Origin: Coptis chinensis
Taxonomy: Eukaryota; Streptophyta; Magnoliopsida; Ranunculales; Ranunculaceae
Assembly (NCBI GenBank): GCA_015680905.1
Contig: CM027381.1
Location: 57,726,501 to 57,790,500, forward strand
Direction of reading: 5' to 3'
DNA: 64,000 bases
The translations under genes and the position numbers were made by a program. Positions 1 to 12,102 of this stretch are shown here, piece after piece. The notes beneath the pieces are model-generated. The model did no database searches, was not told where the DNA came from, and saw nothing but the letters and a program-made list of their open reading frames with translations. How positions within the stretch are numbered: position 1 is the first letter of the stretch; each line of letters opens with the position of its first letter.

Positions 1-480
1 GTCTATGATCTAATGGAGGGACAAACTTTACAACAAAATTAGATGAGTCATGAAGTGAAGCTAGATAGTTAATTTGTAGCTTGGTTCACTTCTCTATAGG
101 CATGAGAGAAGGAGATGAATGTGAACTTGGACCATTTCATGTCTATAGCTTTAATCACATCAAGGCAGTACCAAGGTGGTTTCTCCACCTTGTTAATTGC
201 ATTCACAACTCTCGATGAAATAGACTCTAATTTCACTTCCTTGTAGCCTTCTACTATACATCTGTGTAAGCATGTGTCTATTGCTTTGATTTCCTAAAAT
301 AGCATAGAAGCCATGCAGCCATTGCCACTGAATGTAACTAAAACTTGCCCATCTTTGTTTCTTATTACCCCGCCTTGACCAACTCCATTACTACTCAAAG
401 CGCCATCAATATTGGCTTTCACTCGATTACCAATTGGTGGGCACCAAACACAATCGGTTTGCCTTTGCATCTTATATCTG
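1..480 (-). pseudogene. LINE RNase H-like domain, degenerate
   Basis: Translating the minus strand from about 450 downward gives WCPPIGNRVKANIDGALSSN followed by GVGQGGVIRNKDGQ. This is the opening of the RNase H-like domain (RVT_3 type) found at the C-terminus of plant LINE ORF2 proteins; the aspartate in NIDGA is the usual first catalytic residue. The frame continues with only scattered stops to the left edge. In an active element this domain would degrade RNA in RNA-DNA hybrids during target-primed reverse transcription. It is too broken to be functional here. Confidence 0.75.
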
Positions 481-777
481 GTATCAATGTTAAGTCTATG
501 AAAAAGATTTTTAGCCCTAAATGAGTCATTGAGTTAAGGTCTTAAGACTTGCAAATAGTTCCTTGTATCCCTTACTAGTTTCTCAAAAATCCTTTTTGCT
601 AACTTGGTAGATTACTAGAATCTGTGGGCATTCCTTTCCTTCCAGATGTAGTCAACTGATGCACAGAAGAAAACCTTGTATATCTTTCCCACATCTGCCT
701 CTTTGCATATACAAAGAATTGATTACCACTCTCTATTTGTTGTTATATTATCTATATGACAATGCCAAGGAGATGTT

Positions 778-1071
778 TTACTCTAGAGATAACTTCCTTT
801 GAATACGGACATTTAAAAAATAGGTGTCTTGAAAATTCTCAACTGTTGTTGCATAAGCAGCAACTTGAAGTATGTAGGTTTTTCCTTTGCACAAGTCTAT
901 CCTAAGTAGGGATACTTTGTGAAAAAAACTGCCATGAAGTGAAGGAGTGTCTTGGTAAAACCCACTTACCCCAGACCAGTTGATGCCATTTTTTCTTTTC
1001 CTTTGCTTGTGTAAGAGCCTCATATGCATGGTGTGAAGTAAACTACCCACTCTGATGAGGAGTCCAAACAA
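778..1071 (-). pseudogene. LINE zinc-binding region (zf-RVT-like), degenerate
   Basis: This 97-codon frame contains GVSGFYQDTPSLHGSFFHKV and, further on, a decayed match to the Cys/His-rich region that lies between reverse transcriptase and RNase H in plant LINEs. Its position between those two domains on the same strand supports the call more than the residues do, since most of the expected cysteines are lost. I do not think it codes for a separate protein. The stretch 1,072-1,629 is degenerate LINE sequence with no open frame worth naming. Confidence 0.55.
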
Positions 1072-1629
1072 TCTGATCTCTTGAGAGGTGTTTATTGATG
1101 TCCACTGCTCTAATTCCCTCCTTTAAGTTTTGTGATTGCAACAGATATACTTCGTAATTCCACTCCCCATTGGAAATGAGTTCACATACCGCTTTGAGTT
1201 TAGAGGAAAATCCCATGTTGACTTTGCATCAACGTCTTCTATTAGTGGTGATCTTGAGCACCATATGTCATGCCATATAAGCGTTTCTTCCCCATTCATG
1301 ATGGAATATTTGATAAACTTCTTGGATGTGGTTCTATTGTTCAGAATACTTTTCCACGTCCAGGATCAGTCTTTTGGTATTTCATAGTCTAAAAGTAGTT
1401 AGATTTGATGTGTTGTTTTGAAGTCCAATCTACCCAGATGGTATCTTCTCTAGTGACTAATTTGAAAATCAGCCCACATTATGCACCAATATTCCATCTA
1501 TGTACATTCATAATTCCCAGCCCACCTTCTTCCTTTGGTTGACAGACTGTACTCCAGCTCACCTAGTGAAGCCTTTTTCTTATAGTTGTACCGGTCCATA
1601 AGAATTATGCACAAATACTTTCTACTTGC

Positions 1630-2919
1630 TCAAGCACTGTCTTGGGAAGAATGAAGGTTCTTACCCAATATGTGTGGAAAGACAGCAAAATATAATTTAT
1701 TAATTAACTGTAGTCTACCCACATGAGATAATAATCTTGATTTCCAATTGGTAATCTTGTGAGTGGCCTTTTCTACCAAAGGTTGAGATTCCTTGATACC
1801 CAGCCGAGCAGAGATGAGAGGAAGTCCTAGGTATTTCACTGGAGGTTTAATCAATTCGACCTCTAATATGGTGTCCAGAGCATTCGCTTCTTGATCATTG
1901 AGTGCCCCAACTAGAAGAGATGTCTTGTGTTTGTTGATCTATATCCCAGTTGCACTTCCGAAGATATCCACACATTGTTTCATAGCTTGTATAGATGCAA
2001 TCTCTCCCTTGCAGAACATAAGAACGTCATCGGCAAAAGTGAGATGGGATAGCTTTACCTTCTTGCATTCGAATGGAACTGAATAGATCTATTGTTGAGT
2101 TTTTGCTTGAGCACGCAATTGAGAATCTCCATTACTATTACAAAGAGATATGGAGATAAAGGATCTCCTTGTTTGACACCTCTACCTCCATTAAAATATC
2201 CTTTAAGTGCATCATTTATCATAACAAAATATGAAGGAGATGAAATGCACATGTCAATCCACTGGTACATGTTATCTGGAAATCCAAAGGTCCTGATCAT
2301 TGTCATGATAGACTCCCAACTGACTATATCATATACTTTTCGAATGTCTAACTTGATGGTACATCTAGGTGTTCCATGCGTCATATCCTCGATGAAGCTC
2401 ATGAGATAGAATAATATTGTCTTGAATGGATCTACCAGGGATGAAAGTTGATTGATTAGTCTACACTGAATCCTTAATAACTAACTTAATCCTATTTGCA
2501 ATAACCTTAGAAATACATTTGTAGATAGTATTACACAAGGCTATTGGTCTAAATTCTTCAACATTTGTGGGGTTGTTAACTTTAGGAATAAGACATAAGA
2601 AAGTGGCATTAACTCCTCTAGGGAATTTGCAGTATTTAAAGGCATTAAGGATAGCTAGAATGAAATCATGACCAACTATTGCCCAATATTTCTTAAAGAA
2701 AATAAGGGTGAAACCATTTGGCCCTGGAGCTATGTTTTCTTTCATCTTAAAGAGAGCAGTTTTGACTTCATCTATAGTAACTTCTACTTCAAGAATAATC
2801 TTCATTTGGTCATATATGTTATTTCGGACTTGTAACTGGTTGAAGAATTCCTTGCCACTTATCTCATCTGCTTCAGTACCCAGAATAGTAGTGTAATAAT
2901 CAATGACAGTTTTGGTCAC
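1630..2919 (-). pseudogene. LINE reverse transcriptase domain, broken
   Basis: Three open segments cover most of a reverse transcriptase. The first (2,919-2,461) has the finger region, with KENIAPGPNGFTLIFFKKYW and LIPKVNNPTNVEEFRPIALC. The second (2,402-2,055) has the palm, with IKLDIRKVYDIVSWESI and the conserved GGRGVKQGDPLSPYLF. The active-site motif reads FADDVLMFC on the minus strand at about 2,012-2,040. The third (1,854-1,630) has VKYLGLPLISARLGIKES, typical of the thumb of plant LINEs. The conserved KAYD has become KVYD, and frame breaks near 2,055 and 2,460 rule out one continuous protein. Confidence 0.85.
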
Positions 2920-2955
2920 CTCTGTTTGTCCTGTGATAGCATTCCCTTGTGAATT

Positions 2956-3474
2956 CTAGAGAGCCCATATCCCTATTCTGGCCTTCTTTTCTTCTAAGGA
3001 TTTGAAAAGGAAAGTAGTACACTTATCGCCTTCTAGCATGCATCCACTCACTATCTTGCTTTCTTTTGATTTCAGAAATTTCAATACCTGCCAGTTCACT
3101 ATACCTCTATAGAGCTTCATGTTCCTTCTATCCCAGAAAAGGATCCATAGGATTTGATTGAATATGTCCTTGTATGTCATATAGATTCTCTTCGGCCTGT
3201 TGAACTCTTCCATGGATGTTTGAAAAATTATACCTTGCCCATGGCTTTATTCTCTCCTTCAGCAGCTTTAACTTTTGCATTATAACATATATAGGGTTGG
3301 AGAAAATATTAATCGCCCACACATCTTGAAGAATGGTATGAAACTGTGGCTATTCAAGCCAGAAATTCTTGAATCTAAAAGGTATCGCCTTCCTCTCAAA
3401 ATCATTCCAAAAGAGTATAATAGGCAAATGGTCAGAGACTCCGTGGGGTAGGAATTTTGCCTTGGAGTTTGCAT
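2956..3474 (-). pseudogene. LINE endonuclease tail and linker to reverse transcriptase
   Basis: Reading the minus strand from 3,474, one frame gives FLPHGVSDHLPIIL. It contains the SDH signature that closes the AP-type endonuclease of plant LINEs. The next frames, 3,322-3,128 and 3,213-2,956, carry linker sequence such as LKERIKPWARYNFSNIHGRV and then lead into reverse transcriptase. The frames overlap out of phase, so at least two frameshifts are present. The front three quarters of the endonuclease is not found here or next to ORF1, so it was probably deleted at the insertion boundary. Confidence 0.7.
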
Positions 3475-3485
3475 ACTGATCTAAT

Positions 3486-3690
3486 TAAAAATAATAGTTT
3501 TGCTACTACTTCTAATGTTATCAATACTTAATTCTAATCTACTCTCATAACACAATCTATAGCATAAATGAGTCACGAGGTCGTTCCACTCTTGCTTCTC
3601 AAACACTTAATGAATAAACATAGAAAAAAAACTAATCACTAATTATGAGAGTAATATGGTATGATAAAAACAGTGAATTAAAATGCAAAA
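3486..3690 (-). repeat. Remnant of the 3' LTR
   Basis: This stretch aligns by eye with the left end of the 5' LTR at 9,242-9,450. Shared landmarks in the same order are ctactctc, a gttccactc/gttttactc block, cttaatga and gagagtaat. Divergence is high and similarity fades after about 200 bases, so the rest of the 3' LTR seems to be lost or replaced. A dot plot against 9,242-9,924 would settle this. Confidence 0.5.
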
Positions 3691-5690
3691 ATAGTGATTT
3701 AAATATGAGAGAAAGATATAAATAAGTGCCTAAATTATTTGTGAAAGGGCTAAAGGGCTAAAGAAAGGCTAAAGAAAGAAAGGCCTAATGTTTGTGAAGC
3801 CCTTGTTTGTGAAAGGGCTAAAGAAAGGCTCAGAGGGGCGACTAGCAGAAAATAATTTCATATATGTTTGAATTTCTGGCTATATTAATCCAAAAAAGGC
3901 CTAAATTCTCGCTTAGGATATGGTATAGTGGTCAAGCAAATGGACGTGTGATTTCTCTATTCGGAATTTACTTCTCCCTTGTGTCATTACTCAGATATTT
4001 CACTCATATAAGGCTTTTAGACTATATTCTCACAGGATTTGTAGAATAAGTATTCTAGCCTAGATTTCATAAACTTATTGTCAATACAAACATAGATGCT
4101 CATGCAATCTATTTATGGAAATATGCAATGACTATTACCTACATATTAACCTAAGTTTCTAAAAACTATTCTAATTTAAGAGCTAACGTGAAACTTCTAG
4201 ACTACTATCATCACAGAAAAAGAAACAATACCAATATTCCTTAGTGCATTAGTATAAATACTTTTTATTTAAATTTTTATTATTATTTTTAATTTTTTAA
4301 CTAGAAAGCAAAGTGCATATTATATATATACTCCTAATAGGTGCCTTAAATGACGCGTGTTTCTATGCCACTCTCAAATAAAAATATGTTTTGTCCTCAA
4401 AGTATAGAAATAAGAAGGATAGAAAATACCATGGAAATGCGTGAAATTTTTAGAGCACCTGTAAAACAAATTTAGAACATACTAATATAGGTTAAGAAAA
4501 ACATACACAACTCCTATATGAATTCCACCCGTTATGAGAATATCAAGAATTAAATTGCTTGGGACATAAGCAGACACTAACAAAAATAAAACTTACCTTA
4601 TATCCAACACTTACCAGTAGAGGCTGCCATCCTGACTACACAATCATGTTGTGGAACCAGCACCCATAGGTTTCACTCTCGAGCAATTCTTCAAAGGACT
4701 GCTCCGGTATGATTTGAGGAGATTTCATAGCAAACAAACACACTACTGAACTCCTAGAATTTACTACAGAAAAACCAAAAAAAAAAAACAATACTGGATG
4801 CATGTTAAACTAAGGGTGCGGGCGCGCTCAGAATGGCCTATGTCAGAGGGCGGGCGGGCTCTCTTCTGACAAAAGAGAATTCTACGATACTGGAATTATA
4901 GCGCGGGCGCGCTCTCTTCTGACAAAAGAGAATTCTACGATACTGGAATTACAGCATGGGCGCGCTCTATGTTAATGCAATATAAAGGCGTGCACGCTCT
5001 GAGCAATACATGTGAGATGAATTTGAGAGGTGCAGAGTGAAGTACATGACGTGCCATGTACTTATAGAACACTAGTTACTTAAACAAAAGTTCCCAAATT
5101 GATAAGGAAAGAGATAGAATAAGAAAAGGGTTTCTAAAACCAAAATAGAAACAGCCGAGAGCAGACTCAGCACCAAATCTATATGGTTTTAAACCTGGAA
5201 TCAAAATAGCAATGTCCATACTTCTAACCCTTAAGGTTGCACCAAACAACAATAGTTAATTCTAGCTACACCACATTAGCAGGATGCTTATATAAACTAT
5301 ATTCCTTAAACATTGCAACATTAATTACAAAAACATGTGGATATGGTAAAATACAATGCTAAACAATTAATGTCACCCCCAAACAAGTCGGAAGGGTGGG
5401 ATTCATGAAAAATAGATAGCAGGCTTGGACAAAAATTAAACCAACTTAAAATTCAAATAACAACCAACTTACATAATCCAATATTAACTACTTAACTAAC
5501 AACTGGGAATAATAACTCTACTAAAATAGGGAAATATTCTTAAAAATAATACAAAAGAACTAGCCAATATTTCCTATGACGTGGTGTAACGAAATGAGAG
5601 TGAATACTGATGGATCTAGAACTTAACCTAATATGCAATTTCTTCTTTTTTCTCCAACGAAAGGGTAGCCAAGTGAATGATCGTGAAAAA
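3691..5690. other. Non-coding tail of the LTR element
   Basis: No supported gene is present. The region is AT-rich with short G-rich islands. It contains a small cluster built from gtgaaagggctaaag at 3,740-3,840, then a 53-bp tandem duplication and a cluster of gcgcgctc words at 4,815-5,000. Similar gcgcgctc words recur at 9,010-9,055 on the other side of gag, so both flanks of the coding part seem to share sequence from the element. Confidence 0.5.
4859..4964. repeat. 53-bp direct duplication
   Basis: Two adjacent copies of a 53-bp unit begin with ctctcttctgacaaaag, at 4,859 and at 4,912. They are almost identical. The unit is bounded by gcgggcgcgctc words. It lies in the non-coding tail of the nested LTR element and has no coding potential that I can see. 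Confidence 0.85.
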
Positions 5691-6189
5691 ATAGATGGTT
5701 ATGGAAAATATGTGGGATATGGATAAGTTTTAGAATGAAGGAATGGAAAAAATGAGAATGTGAGTTTAGCATAAAACTCATTGGTGGCGTGGGTTGGTAT
5801 AATCACACATCTTAAAATGAAAGGGTCAGGTGGCTTGTCCTTGGGTAGTATTTTCTTACTAGGAGGTTTTAGAAAATCATGAAGCACAGAAGAAGCAAAA
5901 AAGTCAAGTACAAACTCAAGGTTCCTTTGAAAAGGTAGAGGGTGGGGAACATTCATGATGGAAGGTGAATGAGTGACATGAGGATGTGAGGTAGGTAAAT
6001 GGTGCTCAGCTAGTGCTCTCAGTTCTAGATCATCAGAAGCTTTGAGATATGCAAGACATTCCTCAATAGGTGGGTAAGAAGAATCACTGGGATAGCAGGT
6101 GAAAGTTCATCTTCCGTCATAGCATCAAGGGATAAATGGATGTTGATAGGGGTGGACTCGTGAGGTGGCAAAGAAGATTTGCAAAATAG

Positions 6190-7272
6190 TCAAAAGAAAT
6201 CTTCCTTTATTTCATCTATGTCCAGGGAGTCATCATCGAAGTCGGAACTTCTAAAGGAAAGGAATTGGTGCATCTGATTCTTATGAAACTTCTTGTTGAA
6301 ATAATATTTAGTTAAGCTCTCAATCATGCTAACTTCTCCATCGATAGTCATATCTGGTAACTGTTTCATCATTTTGAAAACATTCACCTCAACAGAAAGG
6401 TGTCCAAAGGACATAGACATCGAACCATCGCGGCAGTTTATGAGCGTGTTGGCAATTGTCAAGAATAGACTCCTTAAGATGATAGGAACAGAGTCGTTAA
6501 CGACTTCTGTGTTGAGGATAATGAAGTTGGCTGGGTAGTAAAAATCTTAAACTTTAACCAGCATATTTTCAACAACACCCTTAGGATACTTAATAGAACA
6601 GTCAGCCAATTACAACATCATCTTAGTTGGTTGCATCTCTTGTAGACCTATTTGCTTATATAGATAATAAGGAAGTAAGTTAACACTCACCCTCAGGTCT
6701 AATAGAGCAGTTGTCGTGTAGGTATCCCCTAAGGTGCATTGTACAGTAGGGCTAATGATTCCATTATGTTCAGATATAGTGGGAAACTATTCAGTTAAAA
6801 AGATGTCTTTTGGAAAGTTAGTTTTCCGCCTAGTAGTGCACAATTCTTTTAGAAACTTAGCATATTGTCGTAATTTTTTAATAGCTTCAAGAAAAGGTAG
6901 GTTTATTGTTAGATTTTTAAAAACTTCCCTAATCTCATCAAAATTTGTATCCTTATTTAACATGGCTAGTCTCTGGGGAAACGGTGGTTTCTCTTTATAT
7001 TTAGCATATGGGTCAATAGGAATTTTAACCTTGGCCACTTTTTTCTTGGGTTGTGGTTTAACTGGTACTTCTACATTTGTAGGGTCTTCAGTTTCTATAT
7101 CGGTATCTAGTAAAGTTTCATTTTCAATGACCACTGGTGATGTATCAACCGGCATAGTGACAGCGTTATCAACCACTCTGCCAGAACGGAGAGTAGTGAT
7201 GGCATTTAACTCACCTACGTTTAAATTTTTGTTACTAGTATTACCGGTTACTTCAAAGGCTGTGTTTGGCAT
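6190..7272 (-). pseudogene. Ty3/gypsy gag C-terminus and aspartic-protease-like region
   Basis: The upper frame (7,272-6,787) has NAITTLRSGRVVDNAV and then FPQRLAMLNKDTNFDEIREV, a layout typical of the gag-protease junction in Athila-like elements. The next segment has the protease-like core TTALLDLRVSVNLLPYYLYK. Relatives usually have DLGAS here, so the catalytic loop is altered to DLRVS. The lower frame (6,462-6,190) continues to the end of the protease region. At least one stop separates the frames. A further acidic and proline-rich frame at 5,956-5,699 may be the lead-in to a pol region that is no longer present. Confidence 0.7.
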
Positions 7273-7455
7273 TTTAGGATTAGATATAGTTTAACCTGGA
7301 AACACACCTTTTGGTTGGGCCTTCTCTTGGGTTAACTATTGTATAGATTGTTGAATGGATTGTAGAATTTGTTATTGAGCTTGCATGTAGGCATCGAAAC
7401 AATCCGGTTGTGAAGGTGTAGTGGCCATAGGTGGTGTGACAGGAACTATCTCACG

Positions 7456-8510
7456 TTAATTATTAATGGGTGGGTTATGATAGTTGTTATTAACTGGGAC
7501 GATACCTCTAATATTACTATTGTAATTATTATAATTATTATAATTACCTAGTCCTTGTCCTTGTCGTGGTGGAGCTGGGTTATAGTTGTTTGTTGGCCTA
7601 ACATTTTGATTATTAAACCCCGGAGGTGTAACTGGTTGATTATTTTGCCAACTGAAGTTGGGGTTTTGTCTCCAAGGTGCATTAAGAATAAGAAGGCTAT
7701 TTAACGAGCAAACATTGTCCGGCTGTGCGGGTGGTTGTTCATAGACAAGAGGACAATAGGAGTCGGTATGCTCAAGGCTAAAATAGAAATTACATGAAAG
7801 AGAGTTGATATTCATGATAGGAGTAGCCTTATGTTGAACAAAAATGGCTTTTACCTTTTTTGTAAGGGATTCGATTAGAGTTCTAAGCTCGGGATTAGAT
7901 TTAACCTCAAACATACTGGCAGCCTTGGTTGTGGAAGAAGAATAAGAAGTAGTGGAGCGCGGGTCGTTACCTTCCCTCCTTATGATGATGTGAAAGCCCC
8001 TTGAAAAAGGCACGAACAAGCGTGTCTTTCGCAAGGTTATGATGTGGACACTCTATAAGAAGATCAGTGTACCAGTTCCAGGCCTCTGAAAAGGATTCAT
8101 TAGGGTTCTAGTGGAAGAAATGAATATTTTGAATCATTTCATCTGTCTACAGTGGTGGGTAAAACTGTTCCATGAACAATTGAACAAGTTTGGCCCATGA
8201 GTCCATAGAATTAGGTGTTTGGGCAGTTAACCAAGACGTCGCCTTATCAGCTAGGGTGAAAGGAAACACCCTCAGTTTAATTTGTTCAGAACCTACATTA
8301 GGATGATGGAATGTAGCGAGAACTTGTTCTATCCTACGCATATGCTGATAAGGCTTTTCGTGTTCTAAACCATAAAAAACGAGTAACAAATTAAAAATTT
8401 TCAGGGGAATTCAAAAATCCCCCACTGGGTTTGTAAGAATGATGCATAACTTAGGGCCATCATTTAGGGCTTTGTAAAAATCAGAGAGAGGGGTCTCTGC
8501 TTCGTCAGTC
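7456..8510 (-). pseudogene. Ty3/gypsy gag, broken
   Basis: The frame at 8,389-8,147 has PFTLADKATSWLTAQTPNSM followed by WAKLVQLFMEQFYPPL, the core of the retrotransposon gag domain. The next frame (8,034-7,456) contains a Gln/Asn/Pro-rich stretch including NPNFSWQNNQPVTPPGFNNQ, typical of the region after gag in Athila-like plant elements. The initiation region up to about 8,510 is readable but interrupted. Gag would form the virus-like particle of the element. Frame breaks near 8,140 and 8,040 show it is not functional. Confidence 0.8.
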
Positions 8511-9219
8511 ATTGATGTAGGTGTAGTGTGTGATATCCTAGATAGGCATGTGCGTTGATGTTTTTAATAGATAACGTTAGATGGTTTTCTCTTAACAGAC
8601 ATTAATCTCATGCAAGGCAAAGTCTAATATGAAAGAACACTAACAGCAGTCAAACAACAACCTGATATACTAGAATTTAAACTCCTCTAACAGAAGAGAC
8701 GAGTGAGAGAAAGAGAAGGAGAACCTGAGTGCCTCCTTGCTATGCTTATGAATAGCGTCTTTAATATGAACCTCAGTGTCCTGTGGAAGCTTGGAACACT
8801 TAATCAACAATTATTTCAAACGAAAAGATGTTCTGGAACTAACTTGTGTATATCGGGCTTTTCTTGAGGTATGCGCTTTTAATTAAAAAGGTAAAAAGGG
8901 CTTGGGGCCATTTCTGTGATTTTTTTAGAAACAGACTTCGCGTGGTTTCTTAATGGGTTGGGCCTTAAAATTGGAAAGAAAACACGAAATTAGCTTATTG
9001 GAAGGAAAGGCGCGTGCGCGCTCAGATATGGAGTAAATAGGGCGCAAGCGCGCTCCAAGTACAATTTCAAAAAAAATCCAGGAGCAAAATTCCTATTTTT
9101 TCAAGAAACAGAACACACAGTCAGAAACAAATACTTTAGAACAATAGGGTGGGTGGGTGAATTAGGCTATTGTAGAATTGAAAAAACTAAGAGAATTAAA
9201 TTCTAAAGACAACTAAGAC

Positions 9220-9233
9220 GACATCGGCGCCAT
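9220..9233 (-). other. Primer binding site, tRNA-Asp-like
   Basis: The minus strand reads TGGCGCCGATGTCG nine bases downstream of the LTR end. The first eight bases match the 3' end of plant tRNA-Asp, and later bases diverge. This fixes the orientation of the element and the inner end of its 5' LTR. Confidence 0.7.
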
Positions 9234-9241
9234 TTTATAAT

Positions 9242-12102
9242 TGAAAAATAAAGTTTTACTCTTACTTAACTAATTATGCTAGGAAGAAGTAAACGATAAT
9301 TTATACTCTTTTATATTAAATTTCTACTCTCAATTATCATGCAATAAAACTAGAGTAAGAATTCGTTTTACTCCTAGTTGCTTATAAAATAACTAATTCA
9401 CTTAATGATTAACAATTAAACAATACGAGAGTAATGATTTTAAATATACCTAATATGGTGAAAACTACGATTTAATGTATTCTAAATTGAACTATGACAA
9501 TTAATAATAAGATGTGAATATGAAGGATGAATTAGGGAGATTTGAAATCCATCTTAATTAATCCCTAATATGCTAGTATAAAGTTTTGTTAGAACCCTAA
9601 TCTTTATGTTTTCACACAAGGTTCAACATAAAGATTAGGTCTTTTTATCCCTAATTATTCATGACATCTCTAACCAACTAATAATTAGCATGAGAAGAAG
9701 TTGAAACCCATTATCATGGTGAATTAACTACCCTCTAGATTTGAAGCTCTTAAATACAACTATTTTATACTAACGCATCAAGTCTTCATCAAAGTTTCAA
9801 TCAAACCCCTCTAATGGAGGTTTAGCTATGGATCATTAGACTATCATTGAATAAATAATAAGAAAAAGAAGACATAATTGAAATACTACTTGATTAAAAA
9901 TAACTTGAATTGTATTAATGGTGGTGATAAACATAAAATGAATAGTTTACCTACGAAATGAACGATGAACTCAAAACGTAAGTAAACTAAAACTTTCTTA
10001 TGAGCCTATATTTATCAAAGTTTCTACTCTCGAATCTATCGAAATAGAGTGGAATAACAAATTCGTTCCACTCCTAGTGCTCTAGCATGGAATGTTTTCT
10101 AATCTAATTAGTCGGTCTTAAGTCTAATGAGAGTTTTACGAGGGGGAATTATACTACGATGCAATATGAAATTGATTATTTGAATTTAAACTACGAATGC
10201 TATGGAAATATGATTGTTTTTAATCTAGATAAAGGATTAGAGGGGAATTGAATCCACCTCGAATCCAACTTGATAACCTAGCATAGGTTCTTGTATCTCG
10301 ATTCTTACGCTCTTACGGCAAGAATTTTGAGTTCTAATCCCTAGTGTTCATGGCATTTCTACCAAATACTAACTAGCATGTGAGGTCGCCCACCCATTCT
10401 CATGGCTTAATCACGACCTTCTAGAGTGGAATAGATTCTACAATGCTTCTACACTATACCACTAAGTTTTCATCAAAGCTTCATCAACCCCTCTAATGGA
10501 GGTTTTAGCCTCGAATCATCAACCCATCATTTCCCATTGAATTATAACTATACATCATATCAAAATTCTAACTTTACTAATCTAAATTAAACAATAATTG
10601 AAATCTAATTAATTAACTAAGAATGAAATAAGAACAAGAATTTAAACTAGATCTATAAATGCAAATGACAAAAATCGAAATTGAATAATAATAACTATTT
10701 TATTTATCTAATTAAATGACGAACAATCATTCAAAGAATTAAATAAAAACAAGATATGAAACTAATTAAATTAAACTAATTAAATCTAAGGAAAACTAGA
10801 TCTAGAATTAATTAATGGAGGCTACTAATCTAATCTTTAATCTAGGTCTAACTATCTACCATTAACAAAGAGCTAAGCTTTTGTTTTTATACATTCAGAT
10901 CCAAAAATCGTGCATGGGCTTGGAGCCATGTTTTGGGCCAGAGAATCAGGCCCAAAACCCAATTCTTTCAGTCCAAAAAGGCCTCTTCAGCTGCAGTTGA
11001 CTTCAACAGACTTTTCGTCCACTTCTGCTCTCTGATTAGGTCAAGGCTTGGACCATTGGAAAGCTCTTTCCAACCCGGTCATTTTGACATAAGGTAGGCC
11101 CCATTCCGAGGTCTGAGTCCAAAGATACAGCTTTCGGAAGTTTTGCTGACTTGTGTGCTGTTTCTGCCCGCGTCGACTTTTCAGCTTTTGACCGGGATTT
11201 AGAAAGGCTTTATCTTCTTGAATCTTGGCCTTTAATCACAGAACTCCTTAGTAACCGACCTTTGCTCCTTTATCTCGCTAAAGTGGCACATTTCTGCACA
11301 TAATGGACTTTGAAGCCTGAAATGCATAAAAACACGTAATCAGTGTTAACTTTTAATTATTACTCACATAATTGGTCTAAAAGTATGATTATTAAGGGGT
11401 TAAAACTACAGTTTTGGGCTCTTGTCAGGTGGCTAGGCTAATAAAACATAAACTAGGTTTTAACTAAAGAGAAAAAGTAAAAGCTAAGAGATAAGAGTCT
11501 TAAATTATTCTAATTAATGGGAAAGAGTTAGAGTTTTGCCTTAGTCCTCGTTATATAGGAGAGGGCTAGGTTTACAATTTTGTACATGAGCTTTGGAGCT
11601 ATGTTTTGAGCCATTAAATTAAGCCCAAAACCTAATTACTTAAGTCCAAAAACTCTGCTGGAAATTACTGCAAAAGCTTTTTCGTCTACTTATACTCCTT
11701 TTATTGGATTAAGTCCTAGACCATTAGAAAGCTATTTCCGAGTCGGTTGTTTTGACATATAATAGGCCTAATTCTGAAGTCTGAGTCCAAAGATACGGCC
11801 TGCGGAAGTTTTGTTGACTTTTGTGCTCTATTTCTACCCGCGTTGACTTTGACTTTTCAACTTTGACTGGGCTTTAAAAAAGCTTTTTCTCCCTGAAACT
11901 TGGGCTTTAACCATAGAACTTCTTAGAAACCAACCTTTGCTCCTTTCTCTTGCAAAAATGATATATTTTTTCACATAATTGACTCCAAGACCTGAAATAC
12001 ACAAAAATACGTAAACAGTACTAACTCTTATTTTTTATAAACATAATTGGTCTATATGTAATATTATTAAGGGGTTAAAAGTACAGTTTTAGGATCTTAT
12101 CA
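9242..12102 (-). repeat. 5' LTR of the nested element, interrupted
   Basis: The LTR reads TGATAAGATCC on the minus strand from 12,102 and ends in CA at 9,242, just before the primer site. It is interrupted by a related solo LTR at 9,925-11,427, so the true LTR is the sum of 9,242-9,924 and 11,433-12,102, about 1.35 kb. The two related LTRs explain why the region appears as two diverged direct repeats. Shared phrases include ggtctgagtccaaagata and cccctctaatggagg. Confidence 0.75.
9925..11427 (-). mobile_element. Solo LTR inserted in the 5' LTR, perfect TSD
   Basis: This 1.5-kb block begins TGACAAGAGCCC on the minus strand at 11,427 and ends at 9,925. It is flanked by identical 5-bp sequences, ggtgg at 9,920-9,924 and ggtgg at 11,428-11,432. 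No gag or pol lies inside. It is a solo LTR of a family closely related to the host LTR, left by recombination between the two LTRs of a former complete element. Confidence 0.8.

Larger units (their letters stand above)
1..3478 (-). mobile_element. LINE (non-LTR retrotransposon), ORF2 half
   Basis: Several minus-strand reading frames follow each other in the order expected for a plant L1-type LINE ORF2: the end of an endonuclease (about 3,400-3,474), reverse transcriptase (2,919 down to 1,630), a zinc-binding region (1,071-778) and an RNase H-like domain (480-1). Stops and frameshifts separate the pieces, so the element is dead. It runs off the left edge, so its 3' end is not seen. On the right it stops abruptly where an LTR element begins, and most of the endonuclease is missing. 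The matching ORF1 lies at 12,103-12,963 in the same orientation, which suggests one LINE split by a later insertion. Confidence 0.85.
3486..12102 (-). mobile_element. Ty3/gypsy LTR retrotransposon with no recognisable pol, nested in the LINE
   Basis: On the minus strand this segment has a 5' LTR (12,102-9,242), a tRNA-Asp-like primer site, gag, an aspartic-protease-like region and a long non-coding tail ending in a fragment of the 3' LTR. I find no reverse transcriptase, RNase H or integrase between 5,690 and 3,486. The element is therefore either non-autonomous or internally deleted. The gag and protease resemble Athila-like plant elements. It lies exactly between the two halves of the LINE. 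No clean target-site duplication is visible: attag on the right faces a poorly matching left flank. Confidence 0.75.
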
